This document shows positions 25,764-37,312 of a stretch of DNA of 64,000 nt, piece by piece. This DNA is from Euonymus europaeus (lineage: Eukaryota; Streptophyta; Magnoliopsida; Celastrales; Celastraceae): contig OY756963.1 of assembly GCA_963580455.1 (NCBI GenBank), forward strand, positions 21,533,555 to 21,597,554, given 5' to 3'. The notes beneath the pieces are model-generated. The model was not told the origin of the DNA and ran no database searches. It saw only the letters and a list, made by a program, of their open reading frames with translations. The number at the start of each line of letters is the position of its first letter. The stretch's first letter is position 1. The position numbers and the translations under genes were made by a program.

Positions 25764-26472
25764 GGGTTAATGCAACATTTTGTCACTGTGAGAGTTGACA
25801 TGTTTCAAATCAGTCACTGATGTTTCGACTCATTCTACTATGGTACTCAAGTTTGGATTTTGTTTTAATTTTCATCACCGATCATAAGTGGAAGAGCTAA
25901 TTAAGTAGAGAGAGGAAGAACTACTTCAACAAGGAGAGGTGTTGGGAGGAGTGTTGGTTCTAGCAGAGGTGCAACAACTCCAGTTGGCAGTGGTAGAGGT
26001 GCTCGTGTTGGCATCGGTAGAGGGTATCTACAATCCATTTGAGGAGGAGTTATTTTATGTGAACTTGCTAGGGTGGTACTACTATAGCTGTATCTAGGGC
26101 AGTGTTGCAGAGGTGGGAATTGAGAGCACATACATTTCATTCAAGGGGAAATAATCGGTTGGTTAAGCATGAGCCCAGGTGATTGCTGCATAGTTGGGCA
26201 GTGTTTAAATTATCAATGACTATTTTGTTAAGTTACTATAACTATGCTGACTATATTGGTACATTTGAATGTTACTTTAGTTGGTTGGTTAACGGTATTT
26301 TTGGCACACCTGCCACATCAACGATACATGTTAACGAAAGTTTTTAAAAACTGACAAGTGATGAAAGTTGAAACAAAATCCAAACTTGAATATCCGAGTT
26401 GAATGAGTTGAAACGTCAATAACTGATTTGAAATGTGTCAATTCTCACATTGACAAAAAGTTGCATTAACCC
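25764..26472. mobile_element. Decayed MULE-like element with long terminal inverted repeats (709 bp)
   Basis: The left end begins GGGTTAATGCAACATTTTGTCA and the right end is its inverted counterpart, ending TTGCATTAACCC at 26472. The arms match over about 120 bases with scattered differences, including a shared segment around TTTCAAATCAGT and one around CAAGTTTGGATTTTGTTT. Long inverted ends starting GGG are typical of Mutator-like elements. The interior (about 25930-26030) encodes a short Gly/Arg-rich stretch of the kind seen at MULE transposase C-termini, broken by stops. No clean 9-bp target duplication is visible. A third, partial copy of the arm in direct orientation is at 25591-25682. 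Confidence 0.5.
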
Positions 26473-28060
26473 GATTGAGGCGTGAGATCAAATTACAAAA
26501 CTTACATACAGATAAGGTGTCGTACAACCCTTTCACCTCGATGTCGATTAAGGCACAACCAAGCTAACGAACATCACCAGATGCACTCGAGAAACACTAC
26601 CTCCGAAACACCACGGTAACTAAACACCTCCCACACTCTCATAAAAAAGTTGCCTTCATGTTAGGTACATGGCCTGAAACATTGATTCTTGATTAGTCGA
26701 TTGCCAAAAAGTAAGAACTTCAAGAACTGAGTAAACATCACTTTTTTAACAGCACTTCATTAATTTCCCTCTGGAAATTCTCATCGAGGATCCCTTAGCT
26801 CATGTTTACTCATATTGACGTAATCAACGAACAAGATGACATCACCGGTAGACATTTAATCCGATCACCTTTAATATGTCGTCAGAACCAAGCTAACTGT
26901 TGGACATCAACATTATTCCCCTTCTTAATTAATTGACCAAAAAAACTCCTAATTACCACAACAACAAAAAAAAAACCCAAGAATCGTGAATTGCCCAATA
27001 AAAATGGCATTAACAGCATCCAGTGCGATCCAGTTATTATCAGATAAGGCAATAGGCATGTCGGCCAAATTGTGTTTAATCAGACTTCCTTCAATATAAT
27101 TAAGTATTATTATTTATTTCTTGATGTATATATGTTGTTGGTTTTGGACATTTGAGCTTGGAGTCTTCGTGACAGGACAGTGCATGCAATGCATATTCAG
27201 ACATGCCGCGAAATATCTCTATCTATCAATTTACGCAATCATCGATCGATTCACACGTTTGTGGTTTGGGGTGTAGCTCAATAACAAATCCGAGACAGGG
27301 CATGGACCTGCAACGAAAACCGTGGCACTTGTGGGCCATGTAAGGAGATAAAATGTGCATTACGTTTTTTCATAGCAAAAAGTTAAATATTTTACATTTT
27401 AAATCCAACTGCTAAAAAATTAACATATATAACAATAGGATCCAAATTCCAAACCACTTGTTACGATTTCTATCGGGTCAAATCGTATAAATTTATAAAA
27501 TCATGGGTTCGATTTATACTAAAAATAACATTATTGTGATCATGCGCTAAACTTTGATTTAATTTATCCGATAAAATTACTTTACACCTGCGAGCCTAAA
27601 CGTCCGAGAATGGATAAGAGACTTGCGAGGAGGTAGAGATGTTCATATCGGATGTGCAAATAATAAGTTTGTGGTTGTCATTCTCGAATGTTAAAAAAAT
27701 GCCGACACCAGGATCTGTCAAATCAAAACCTAGATACGGCCGTTGTGATATGAATTGGGCCTACTGTGCCACTCAGACATTAATAAGTGGACCATGACAT
27801 CATAATGATCCCTAATCCATATGTTAGTTTTCGAGATAGGACTTATGCGATACTGATCCAGGCCCAGATAAAATATTTTTTTTTGATGCAAGGCCCAGAT
27901 AAAATATAAGTAGCATGAAAAACAAACATACTATTTTTCAATCACATCTTCATGTAGGTGACCAGGAATGACATACTCACATACCTCGGTCCTTACCGAA
28001 CACGTCATGTTCTGGGGTACCGTTATCTAGGATGAGTTGTTCAGGTCCGTCGTGTCATTA
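26473..28060. other. Intergenic spacer
   Basis: AT-rich DNA with no open frame I can assign to a family and no RNA gene I recognise. Confidence 0.4.
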
Positions 28061-28190
28061 GTTTGCTTGCCACGTGTTGTAATGCAATTGGACATTTTTT
28101 TGGGTGTTATCACTCATGTGATTTGATTGGTTTGCTTGCCACGTGTCGTAATACAATTGGAGATATTTTTTGATGTTATCACACTATCTT
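28061..28190. repeat. Two tandem copies of a 69-bp unit, each with a CACGTG G-box
   Basis: The unit starts GTTTGCTTGCCACGTGT at 28061 and again at 28130, and both copies continue GTAAT.CAATTGGA.AT and end in TGTTATCAC. Each copy contains the palindrome CACGTG. Two differences lie near the G-box region and more toward the end. The nearest genes are more than 1 kb away. Confidence 0.65.
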
Positions 28191-28404
28191 TTAAAAATTT
28201 GCATAGCATTTGCTAGCATAGTCACAACTCACAAGTCCAATTTTTATTATGTGGAAATAACGTGTCCGTATATTCTGTCTCATTCCCACCCACTCAATGA
28301 GCATTATATATTTTTTTTTGATCACTCAATGAGCATTATATTTACCTTTTCTAGTTTAGTGGTGTTAAATATCTCAATCATATGTATAGTTAATGGTAAT
28401 AACT

Positions 28405-29081
28405 GAGGGTCCATTTGTTATTTCGTTATTTCACAGTTTAAAGTTGTGAAAAATGTTGTGCTTTTAGCTATTAAAAATGTTGTAGAGCTCACATCTTTAA
28501 GCTGTGTAAAATGCTCTGGAATGTTTGGTGAACTTTTTTTTCATTAGCGTTTTGTTATGATATTTTATATGAAATGACAAAATAAGGACATTGAAATAAA
28601 AGAGTAATAATCTTGAATAATTTTTTTTAATTAGACACATAACTAGAGTTCTTACATGACATTTTAAAAATATTTGTAACACACAATAATTTTATAAATA
28701 CTAATGTGAATTAAATAGTAAATCAAATATTTCATCTCTCAAATCAAACATGCTTCTATCATCATACGAGATAGTTTGATCAGCTTCAGTATGGTCTTCC
28801 TCTTCTTCAGAAAGAGTGAATCGACGGAGAGGTTGGATCTGAACTGCTTATCGTGAAGATGATGATCGGAAGATCCCGTCACTCTTGGAGGCAGATTTCT
28901 TCTCTCTGGTGTTGTCAAACAGGGGCATGGTTGTCTTCACAATTGCGATACCCTAAAAACGCAATGAAACGTTCATCGATGTGAGCGTCTCGTTCCAGAC
29001 CGCATTTAAGCGGTGAAAAAAGTACATTGTAATATGGTGTTTGGAATTTTAAGCTGTGGAAAACACACAACAAACGCACTC
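28405..29081. mobile_element. hAT-like non-autonomous element with perfect 8-bp target duplication (677 bp)
   Basis: TAATAACT flanks the element on both sides (28397-28404 and 29082-29089). The left end starts GAGGGTCCATTTGTTA; the right end reverse-complements to GAGTGCGTTTGTTG, so the terminal repeat is short and imperfect. Subterminal AAGTTGTGAAAA and AAGCTGTGGAAAA motifs occur near both ends, as in many hAT elements. No intact transposase frame is present. Confidence 0.75.
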
Positions 29082-29209
29082 TAATAACTATATATTTTAA
29101 TGCATGCTTAGAGCACATACAAATATGCTAATGTTTCATTTTTGTGGTACAAAAACCAGTTTGAGATTGCGTGAATGGTCTCTCTCTCTCTACAAATATA
29201 GAAGAATGA

Positions 29210-30695
29210 TCAAGAACACAAAAGCGGGGTAAAAGGCTTACTGGACAAACGATCTAATATAATCACAAAGGCCATAAGAAGCTCGGCGTCAAAACCAGGT
29301 TGCACAAAAAGGATAAAGACATCACTGTTTAGCAAGACTGTAGTGTTCGCTCTCTTCCTATCCATTTTAGCCACCACTAGTCCACTGCCCTTCCTGATTT
29401 TGCAATCTCGTGCCCTAAATGACCCTTCAATCCGGCACTCCGGAGTCTGATTCTGCTTTCGAAACCCCGCCATGAACACCTCTGCAATCATGCCTTTCCG
29501 GGAGCAGCTCCTCATTGAGAACACTACGGACTTATTGGAACTCCTCCTGCGTTCATTTTCATCTCCTCTGTATGCATCCCACTGGGTTTTCAGCCTCAGA
29601 ATCTGCAAAATATAAATATAAAGCGACTGAAGTACACAGATGGATCCAAAACCTTAAGTTTTAACCTAGGTTTTTCTTACAAATCCAACTCTCCATTGCA
29701 TTTTCGTTTAGGGCCAGCCCTGCCATATTTGGAGCCATGGACGATAAATTAATGGTTGGCCCCTAGAGGCGGGGTTAGGGGATTTTTTTGAGCGCTTAAT
29801 GACAAATTTTAAACCAATAATCAATATTCAAGCAAATAATTCTAATGGCTTTTAGCCTCCACTAATCAAGGAGTAATTCATTAAAAATGTTGACGGCAGA
29901 TATAATACACATTATCTCGTCAAATAGAACAACAAGAAATTTTTGATGAATGGAACCCAATTTTGGGTGGCTAGCCGATTCCGATGCAAAAAAGCTCGCC
30001 TTGCAACTTAGCACAGATCTCAGTATTTATTTAAGTATTTTTTTAAAAAAAATATTTTTTGGGTCCCCAAATCTTGGGGCCCAGGGCGGGCTGGCCCTGT
30101 TTACGACCTAAATCGAGAGAGATAATCAGTTAGGCAATCTGTTAAAATCTCACATTGAAAGATTATGGTGATCCAATCTTCCTTATATATAAGAAAAAGC
30201 CTCCACTCCATCAACAAGGACCTAATTTTTCTAGCCCCGTGAGTTGGACTTTGCATGACTCATAGGAGCTGAACTTGTTAATTAAGTGAATTAATTGGAT
30301 TTGTAGTAGTTGGATTAAGGATAAACAAAGTTGTGCCTATCCAATGTATTATTGGAAACCGGACAATAATGATTTTTAACCTAAAATATGCATGCATGCA
30401 TGCATTTATATACCTGAGGTTTTAGAGTTAGCAAAGCATTTCCAGCTCCGTCCATGAGAACAAGGCCTCCTCCTGAAACAAACCCATTCTTCCTCGAGTA
30501 GTTATCGACACGGAAAACCATTCTTCCATGTTGGTCAAAAACAGTGAATCCGTCAGTCCCCTGAAAACTCATGCTTGATCTCTTCCACACAGTGAGCAAG
30601 CATGGACAAGGAGCAATATCATCACTAATACATCCCTTTGACAACACACGATCATATTGTCTGCTGTTCTCTGCATCCGGATGAATCTTAGACAT
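29210..30695 (-). CDS. LURP-one-related (LOR, DUF567) protein, 224 aa
   Basis: Two minus-strand exons, 30695-30414 and 29602-29210, join in phase 0 (675 nt). The family adopts a tubby-like 12-stranded barrel around a C-terminal hydrophobic helix; one member, LURP1, is needed for defence against oomycetes, and most have no known role. The signatures visible are LTVWKRSSMSFQGTDGFTV, a segment like FRVDNYSRKN, VLMDGAGNALLTLKPQ, and a C-terminal helix FDAELLMAFVIILDRL. I start at the ATG giving MSKIHPDAEN (30693-30695); an upstream in-frame ATG at 30794 would add 33 basic residues unlike the family. The intron (29603-30413) contains a hAT-like insertion. Confidence 0.9.
29709..30099. mobile_element. 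hAT-like element in the LOR intron (391 bp)
   Basis: The left end reads TAGGGCCAGCCCTGCC and the right end reverse-complements to CAGGGCCAGCCCGCCC. Terminal CAGGGCCRGCCC is common in plant hAT MITE families. The flanks TTTTCGTT and TTTACGAC agree at five of eight positions, so the target duplication is decayed or mis-set. The element lies wholly within the intron of the LURP-one-related gene. Confidence 0.6.
30388..30405. repeat. (ATGC)n self-complementary run next to the LOR intron donor
   Basis: Eighteen bases of alternating ATGC form a perfect palindrome, about 8 bases downstream of the minus-strand splice donor at 30413. It contains several CATGCA (RY-type) motifs. Confidence 0.7.
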
Positions 30696-32775
30696 GCTTG
30701 AATAAGGCAGTAGCTTTAGTTTTAATTTTGTAGGATTTATAGTATTTTTACTCAAGAGGCGTAATTTGGTGTTTAAAAGGGAAACCGAAATCACTCACTA
30801 AGGTCCCCTCAGGCTTTATGCTAAGGATGCTGCTTAATTTGTGTTATACATAATCTTTCTCTAATACCAATATATAGAGACATATTCAGTTAAACAATGG
30901 TAATGGTACCTTATTATTCTATTCTTATTATAATATTTGTGTTGTTTTTTATAACCAAATTCACACGTGGTGGAATTGTACTGTGTTTATATTTGATAAG
31001 TGGGTGGGTGGATTATCTCCATTCTCCGTCAATTGGGAACATACATATAACAACTACTTCTCTTCACAAGTTGATTGTGAAGGAATTTACTTTCAAAGTT
31101 CAAACATAAAAAAGTCAAGCCTTTCGAATAAGGAGTCGGTCAGAGTTGAGATGCTTCTTTCAAACACCTTATGCATATGCATGCTCTGTTAATTTGTCCT
31201 TTTACGCTTGTGTTTATGTTCAGATCTAGAGAGTAGAGAGACTTTTCATAGCCATCTCTCTAGACTTTTAGGTTTGATATAGATATACATACATATACAT
31301 ATACAGATATAATAATATATGTAGTGGGTATTTGTTGGAAATGACTATGGTGCTTTCTCTTGTTTTTAGACAAGAAACAAGATCCATGCACGTAATTAAA
31401 ATATTGGTTTTAGTTAAAAGTTAATTAGTTAATTAAGGAAGCTGGATTAGTACTGGATTCGAGTCACCAACCACTAATTAGTTAATGTGGAGTCACATTC
31501 TCTGTGAAGACATATTTTCCATCTTAAGGATAATTGATAATTAGGATTAGGTTATGACAAACATAAATGTATGTGTTCACCTTAAGGTGTTCATGATCTA
31601 ACTTTGCATATATACTTTTTATGGTACTATTTATGTGGATTGTGGGTTGATTCAACGGTGGTCTGCCAAATTTGGGAGGAGGTTTAGGAACCACTTAGTG
31701 ATAGGATAGCCTAATTGATTATCTGTCTGAATTTAGAGCGTAAAAAATATCGTCTGCAATTAGAAATTTGATTTTAAATTTGGGACCAACTAATTTATCG
31801 GATAAATTTGTTCGTGCCTAACTAGTGTGGGCAAAGTTTGAATTTAATGGACTGTCCAAATACATGCTCATGTTGAGTTGTTTTCGATTATGAAAATTGA
31901 AAAAAGGCGGTTTAGGAAACATGGGTAGATGCCATTAGCATCATCAGTTAACAAAGTATTAGGTTTTGTTTCGTCATCTTACTCTGACTTTAGTGTTCAA
32001 AAAAGTGAAACACAAAGAACAATTGCCTCATACTGCCTCGTCCAATGAATTCAAAATCCCATATAACGTTAAGCATATGATGCTTCGAAACTAAAGTTTA
32101 ACATTATAGTCTTTGGCTTTCCTAGCTAATAAATCAGAAAACCTGCTTTCTATTCCCCCCAGAATCTTCAAATCCTGCTAAGTCACATTCGTAGATCAGA
32201 TTAAGACACATTACTGGGGAATTAAACAAGATTCTCCAACTACCAACTCTCCTTAGCTTCTTTCGGCCATTCGCAGCTCAGAGACCCTAAAAAGATTGCA
32301 TATCAGCTTCATGGAAGCAAGCATATAATTATTATCAACCATGTACATGGTACAAGCTCCTATGGAGTTCCAAAAGCTCCACAGGCTCATCAATTCGCTT
32401 TTCCAGTCCCAACAGAGCCAAGGAATTGAGTTCGAAAATCCAAGAACAAAAGAGTTAAGAGAATTTACAAATTTAAGTCTAAACAAAGATTGACACCAAG
32501 TGACGATAATCATCCTTGAAGTGAGTCGAGCTAATGAAGAACTGCAGTCCTCCAGAATACAGTGTAGATGTTTGCATCTCAGCAGCCAGTTTATCATTCA
32601 GAACTTAAGGAAGAACACAAATTTCACTACAAAGTCAACACGAACTCCATGCTAAAACGGCAATATCAACAATGGGATCGGGATCACCATGCCAATGTAT
32701 TCATTAAGTACAAAGAAACAAATGCATCCCATGGTTGCACACCAAACAAGTATTATACATGTGAACCTAAATCTT
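30696..32775. other. LOR upstream region and 3' flank of the kinase gene
   Basis: 30696-32150 holds the LOR 5' leader and an AT-rich spacer without a recognisable gene. 32150-32775 is probably the 3' UTR of the kinase gene on the minus strand. The 114-codon minus frame at 32253-32597 shows no family features. Confidence 0.45.
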
Positions 32776-35700
32776 TCATCTAACCCTGCATGCAGCAGGA
32801 CCACCAGGGGAGGAAATTGGACCAGGAGACCGACAACTAGCAACGGGACCAATATTGTTGGGAAACCTCTTATACATCTGATAATTAGGCATTCCTCCTG
32901 TTGCAAAAGAACCTTTGCCACCTGTTAAGGTTGAGGCCATTGATGACGATAAGACTTCACAATTGCTGCACTGTAGAGGTTCCAAAGTTTCAACTACATC
33001 ACTCATTAGAGGCCTCGCTTTAGGATTCTGGCTCAGACAGTAGTAAGCCAAGCGGCAGGCTTTTTGGGCAGCTCTTACTGAGTACTGATTCTCCAATCTA
33101 GGGTCAATTATTTGCAGTAATTTTCTCTTGTCATTCAATTTAGGACGGGCCCAATCGACCAAGCTCTGCTCCTTACTTGGTCTGGTCTTGTCAACGGACT
33201 TCCTCCCAGTTAAAAGCTCTAGAAGAACAACTCCAAAACTGTATACATCACTCCTGGCAGTTAAGTGGCCTGCATTGCAGACATCTCATTCAGAAAAACA
33301 GAACACGAAGTGCAAGTAAATGCTATTCTTAGTCCCCATATATTCAGAATCATTTTTTTCTACATCATGGCTATCGGTAGGTTAACACCTCATCATACTC
33401 ATAACACAACTACCCCAAACTTTGCATGCTCATGCAAATAGATCGATATGACATTATGGTTCTCAGTTAACAGTTCCTTGCTCTCAGAAGTCAGAATTGT
33501 CTAGAAAGTGATGTTTTTCTCCAAATGTATGAAAACCTACAAAAGTTTCTTCCTGCTTGGGTCAAGCATCCAATCAAATAAATTTACTACATTCATCAAT
33601 AACTACAGGATGAAAGACGTTTGATAAATCAAGCATTTCAGAAATGTTGAGTGGCCATACCAGTCATTACATATTCAGGGGCAGCATAGCCATAGGTACC
33701 CATAACTCTAGTTGAGACATGGGTCTCATCGCCCCGTGGTCCAGCTTTTGCAAGCCCGAAATCAGAAAGCTTGGCTGTATAATCCTGAAGATCCGAAGGC
33801 AATACACGTGAGTTCACAAGAATGAATTATTTTCACATCAATAATCATGTAAGAGAAGATTCTTATACAATGAAATAGGAGAAACCCCACTTACAGAGTC
33901 CAACAATATATTAGAGGTTTTGAAGTCCCGATATATAACAGGCTTTTCAGCATTGTGAAGGAAAGCAAGCCCTTTGGCTGCTCCAAGTGCAATCATCATT
34001 CTTGTGCCCCAAGATAACGGAATGTTGAACACCACCAGAAAGGGTACATCAACTTCAGTTAACAAAAATATTACCACAAACTAAGTGCTGACATAACTTT
34101 ATAAAATGACATCAATAAGCAATATCTTCAGGTATAATAAAAACTTCTTATATTGTGAATCACACGAAAGTCTGGACCCTTTTTATTGAATAATACAGTA
34201 ATGATATAACATGGTCAGATTGTTGCCAGGCACGTGAAAAGCAAAGTTGAAATGGAATTGTAACTAATTGAGGGAGATCGCAAGAGGTAAATTATAGTTA
34301 ATACTTACTAATGAAAGCCAGAAAGAACCCAATTGCACCATACTTAGCGGAATATATCTTGTGACATTTTAAATTATTAAATATAATGAGACAAATTCCC
34401 TGATGCAGATAGGTCCCTACTGGCACAGAAAAATGAAAAGCCAGGAAGCCATAAGCTACCTTTTCCTTAATCCTTACACTTTCTTCACTTCAACTCCCTT
34501 CCAACCTGCCCATGATAGGAGATGGGATGGGATGCCCACTAATTGACTGCTTCTTTTAAGATGCGAAGAATACATAATGCATAAACCTTAACATGAATTT
34601 CAAATATGAGTTTGACATCATATTTCACTTTAAAAACTCTTTTTCCACTCAATTGAACCAATCATCATACATAAACAATTAGAGCTCAGTTTACCGGTGC
34701 AATACCAATTGTTTATTTGACAGGGAACTGACAATACAGTAGAAGCCCCATGGTAGGCCGACCTCTTCATATGTTGCTATAATAATAGGTATAAATTCAT
34801 CGGATTCCAACATATAGAGGAGTTAAGTTAGAAAGATGTGAGACTATCACAGATTTTTCACAAACCATCATATGATTTGACATAAAAAAAGGTAATAACT
34901 CCCATGCACAATGCTCCCACAGTGAGCTGGTCGGGGTTAGGCAGGATGTGCACAGGTCTCCCATGTCTGCAGAATGGCTTATATTCTACTCCTAGAAATA
35001 TTATTCAGAGGGGGCTAAGTTTGTGATGGTGAGTGCCTGCCGGCAGAAATTGCTCTTGTAAATATTTTTCTCAACATTCAACAAAGGGCTTTCGGGGAAA
35101 AGATTGGCAGATAGAAGCACAAGCAGTATTCAGTAAAGCAAAAGACATGTAAATGGAAAGGCAGTGGGATTATAGATACATTACATACTTCGAAACAAGT
35201 GATTCTCAAGGCTTCCGCGAAACATGAATTCGTAAACAAGTAGCCTGTGGTCATCCTCACAACAATATCCAATCAACTTAACCAGATTAGGATGGCGAAG
35301 CTGGCCAAGAAAGTTGACCTCCGTCTGGGAGCATCATATACAAAACATGTTAGGAAGTAGTGTACAATACCTATACTGTGAAACGGAAGAAAACAAGTAG
35401 CAAAGGCGCACATACAAGCCATTCACGGTGCCCCTGAAGGCCCTCCTTGTTGAGAACCTTAACAGCAACAGGTAGAGATTTGAGGCCAACCCTCACATTC
35501 TCGTCAATGTAGCCCTTGTAAACAGTTCCGAATCCACCTCGGCCGAGGATGTAATCAGAGCGGAAGCTCTTGGTGATGGTCTCCAGCTCGTACAAAGTGA
35601 AGGCAATAACATGAGTATAAAGTAGCGCATTCTTACTGGCGTCCTCGAATTTACGAGGCGTAGAAGAATCGCTCAGATCTGAGACGGAACGACTGTGCTT

Positions 35701-35931
35701 CTTATCCGACGACGGATTTCCAGCTTTCGCAGGCAAAGATTGTAGCACATTCAGCTGTTGAACTGTCAACAAATGCATTTCAACTCATCACTACTCCACT
35801 CCATAATTGAAATCCATAGAAACAGAAGAAACTCAAATTGCCGAAGAAAAAGTAAAGTAGAAGTTAGATCTAAGAAAACCTTGAGCATTAGAGACAACGG
35901 CGGATTCCTCTCTAGTACCACAGTTGCCCAT
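32776..35931 (-). CDS. PBL8: Receptor-like cytoplasmic kinase, class VII, closest to PBL8, 436 aa
   Basis: Minus-strand exons are 35931-35880, 35762-35416, 35324-35189, 34052-33895, 33784-33661 and 33269-32776 (1311 nt, in frame). The N-terminus MGNCGT has Gly2 for myristoylation and Cys4 for palmitoylation, so it is probably plasma-membrane anchored, where such kinases relay signals from pattern receptors. The kinase domain has GRGGFG (91-96), catalytic Lys K119 (VAVK), YRDFKTSN (219-226, the usual RLCK-VII form of HRD), DFG (239-241), [10 protein letters not shown] and [16 protein letters not shown]. The segments [12 protein letters not shown] near the N-terminus and the end [11 protein letters not shown] match PBL8. 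Exon 4 begins with about ten residues ([11 protein letters not shown], 179-189) before PLSW that are longer and more hydrophobic than the family norm. The acceptor at 34053 is the only one I found that keeps the frame. Confidence 0.92.
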
Positions 35932-36311
35932 ATCGGTCAATGTGAGTTGCTGTAGCTGTGGTTGCAATTGGTGGTACTGGTTCGCGTATGGCAATCCTGA
36001 AAACGCAGAGTTTCATGTTCTAGAATAAACGAGAGAAAAAAAAAACTACTAATTGCTAATTTTCTCTAGTCTCTCTCCTTCGCGTATTGGGCAGTCGTTG
36101 CTCTCCTGTTCTTTCTCTTTGATCGATATCTATCCTCTCTGAATTAGAAGTTACGAGTTTTAACATACAGTGGAGTGGAGGACCATTTTTCTAAAAAGAA
36201 CAAAGACAAAAAGGTTTAAGAAAAAGAGAGTAGGTGGGACCCGGTAGGCACGAATGGTGGTAATGACGATTACAATGATATGTTTAGAGAAGAAAAATAA
36301 TCTATGAGAAT
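35932..36311. other. Upstream region of the PBL8-like gene
   Basis: 5' leader of the minus-strand kinase gene, CT/GA rich near 36060-36240. No other gene is visible. Confidence 0.4.
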
Positions 36312-36687
36312 CAGTGGCGGATTCAAGATTTTTATTTATTTTGAATTGAACTTAAAAGTGTTGGGGTTCGGGTTGGGAAAAACTCTTTATAATATTTATT
36401 CGCTGATTTAAGCAAAACAAAATTCATTTCATCTATTAATCAATTCAAAAATTTATTCATTGATTACGAACAAATGATTTTCTGTGTCAGGTATAATCAA
36501 TTTTATCGTTGAAAATGAGCATACTCCCGTCTTTTGGAAAGAAAAAAACTTGCAATGAAATATTTGATTGTATCTCATATACAAAGGACGTCACATTCGA
36601 AATTAGAACATGGTGTAATGAGCTTAAGTATATTTGTTAAATTTTTTTTCACAAAGGGTCAAGCCCATCATTATAGATTCGCCTGTT
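36312..36687. mobile_element. Short hAT-like element with perfect 8-bp target duplication (376 bp)
   Basis: ATGAGAAT flanks the element at 36304-36311 and 36688-36695. The left end starts CAGTGGCGGATTC and the right end reverse-complements to AACAGGCGAATC, a decayed form of the Tip100-type CAGGGGCGGA terminus. It has no coding capacity. It sits upstream of the PBL8-like gene, about 380 bases from its start codon. Confidence 0.7.
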
Positions 36688-36695
36688 ATGAGAAT

Positions 36696-37312
36696 GTGTG
36701 TTTTTGTTAATGTGACTGTATCGATAGATATATTTTGATGATCAAATATTTACTTTCAGACTAATAAAGTTATAGTAAGCCTTGTGTGAATATTTTGTTG
36801 TAATCGAAAATGGCCATTAGATTGGTCGGCATATAAAATTCTCACTTGAAGATATGATAATTAGGAAACAACTAGGCATGATCACAATAGTGATTGTGAG
36901 TATAATTTATAGTAAATCGTAATACTGCTTGTCATTTATTTGTAATACACTAATACTGTGTAGGCTTTATTAATTATGGAATGCCATCATTTTTTTGATA
37001 TTTTATTCAGTAAAAATATATTTATTTGCTATATTTTTTTATTATTAGAGTGTAAATTTTTAATTAACTTAGAATGTATTTAGATATTTTTTAATATGTG
37101 TGAATATAAATATATATTGTGACATAATTGAAAGACATTGAAATGCAAATAGAACTCATCATATTTTTTTTAGTCATGCTCATATTTTACATATAAATTT
37201 GGGCTGGGTTTGGAGTTTATGGCCCAACACTAAAGGTTAGGCCGGCCTAGCCCAAGAAATCAAAATATGCTTTAAGAGGGCCCATAGTTCAAAATAAATA
37301 TTTGATAAAGAA
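36696..37312. other. Spacer between the PBL8-like and ADA2 genes
   Basis: AT-rich DNA with a cluster of GGCCCA/TGGGCT/GGCCTAGCCC motifs near 37200-37285. The ADA2 3' UTR ends somewhere in this interval. No gene seen. Confidence 0.4.

Noticed and set aside
32253..32597. 114-codon minus-strand frame after the PBL8-like stop
   Set aside because: No domain; it lies in the presumed 3' UTR of the kinase gene.
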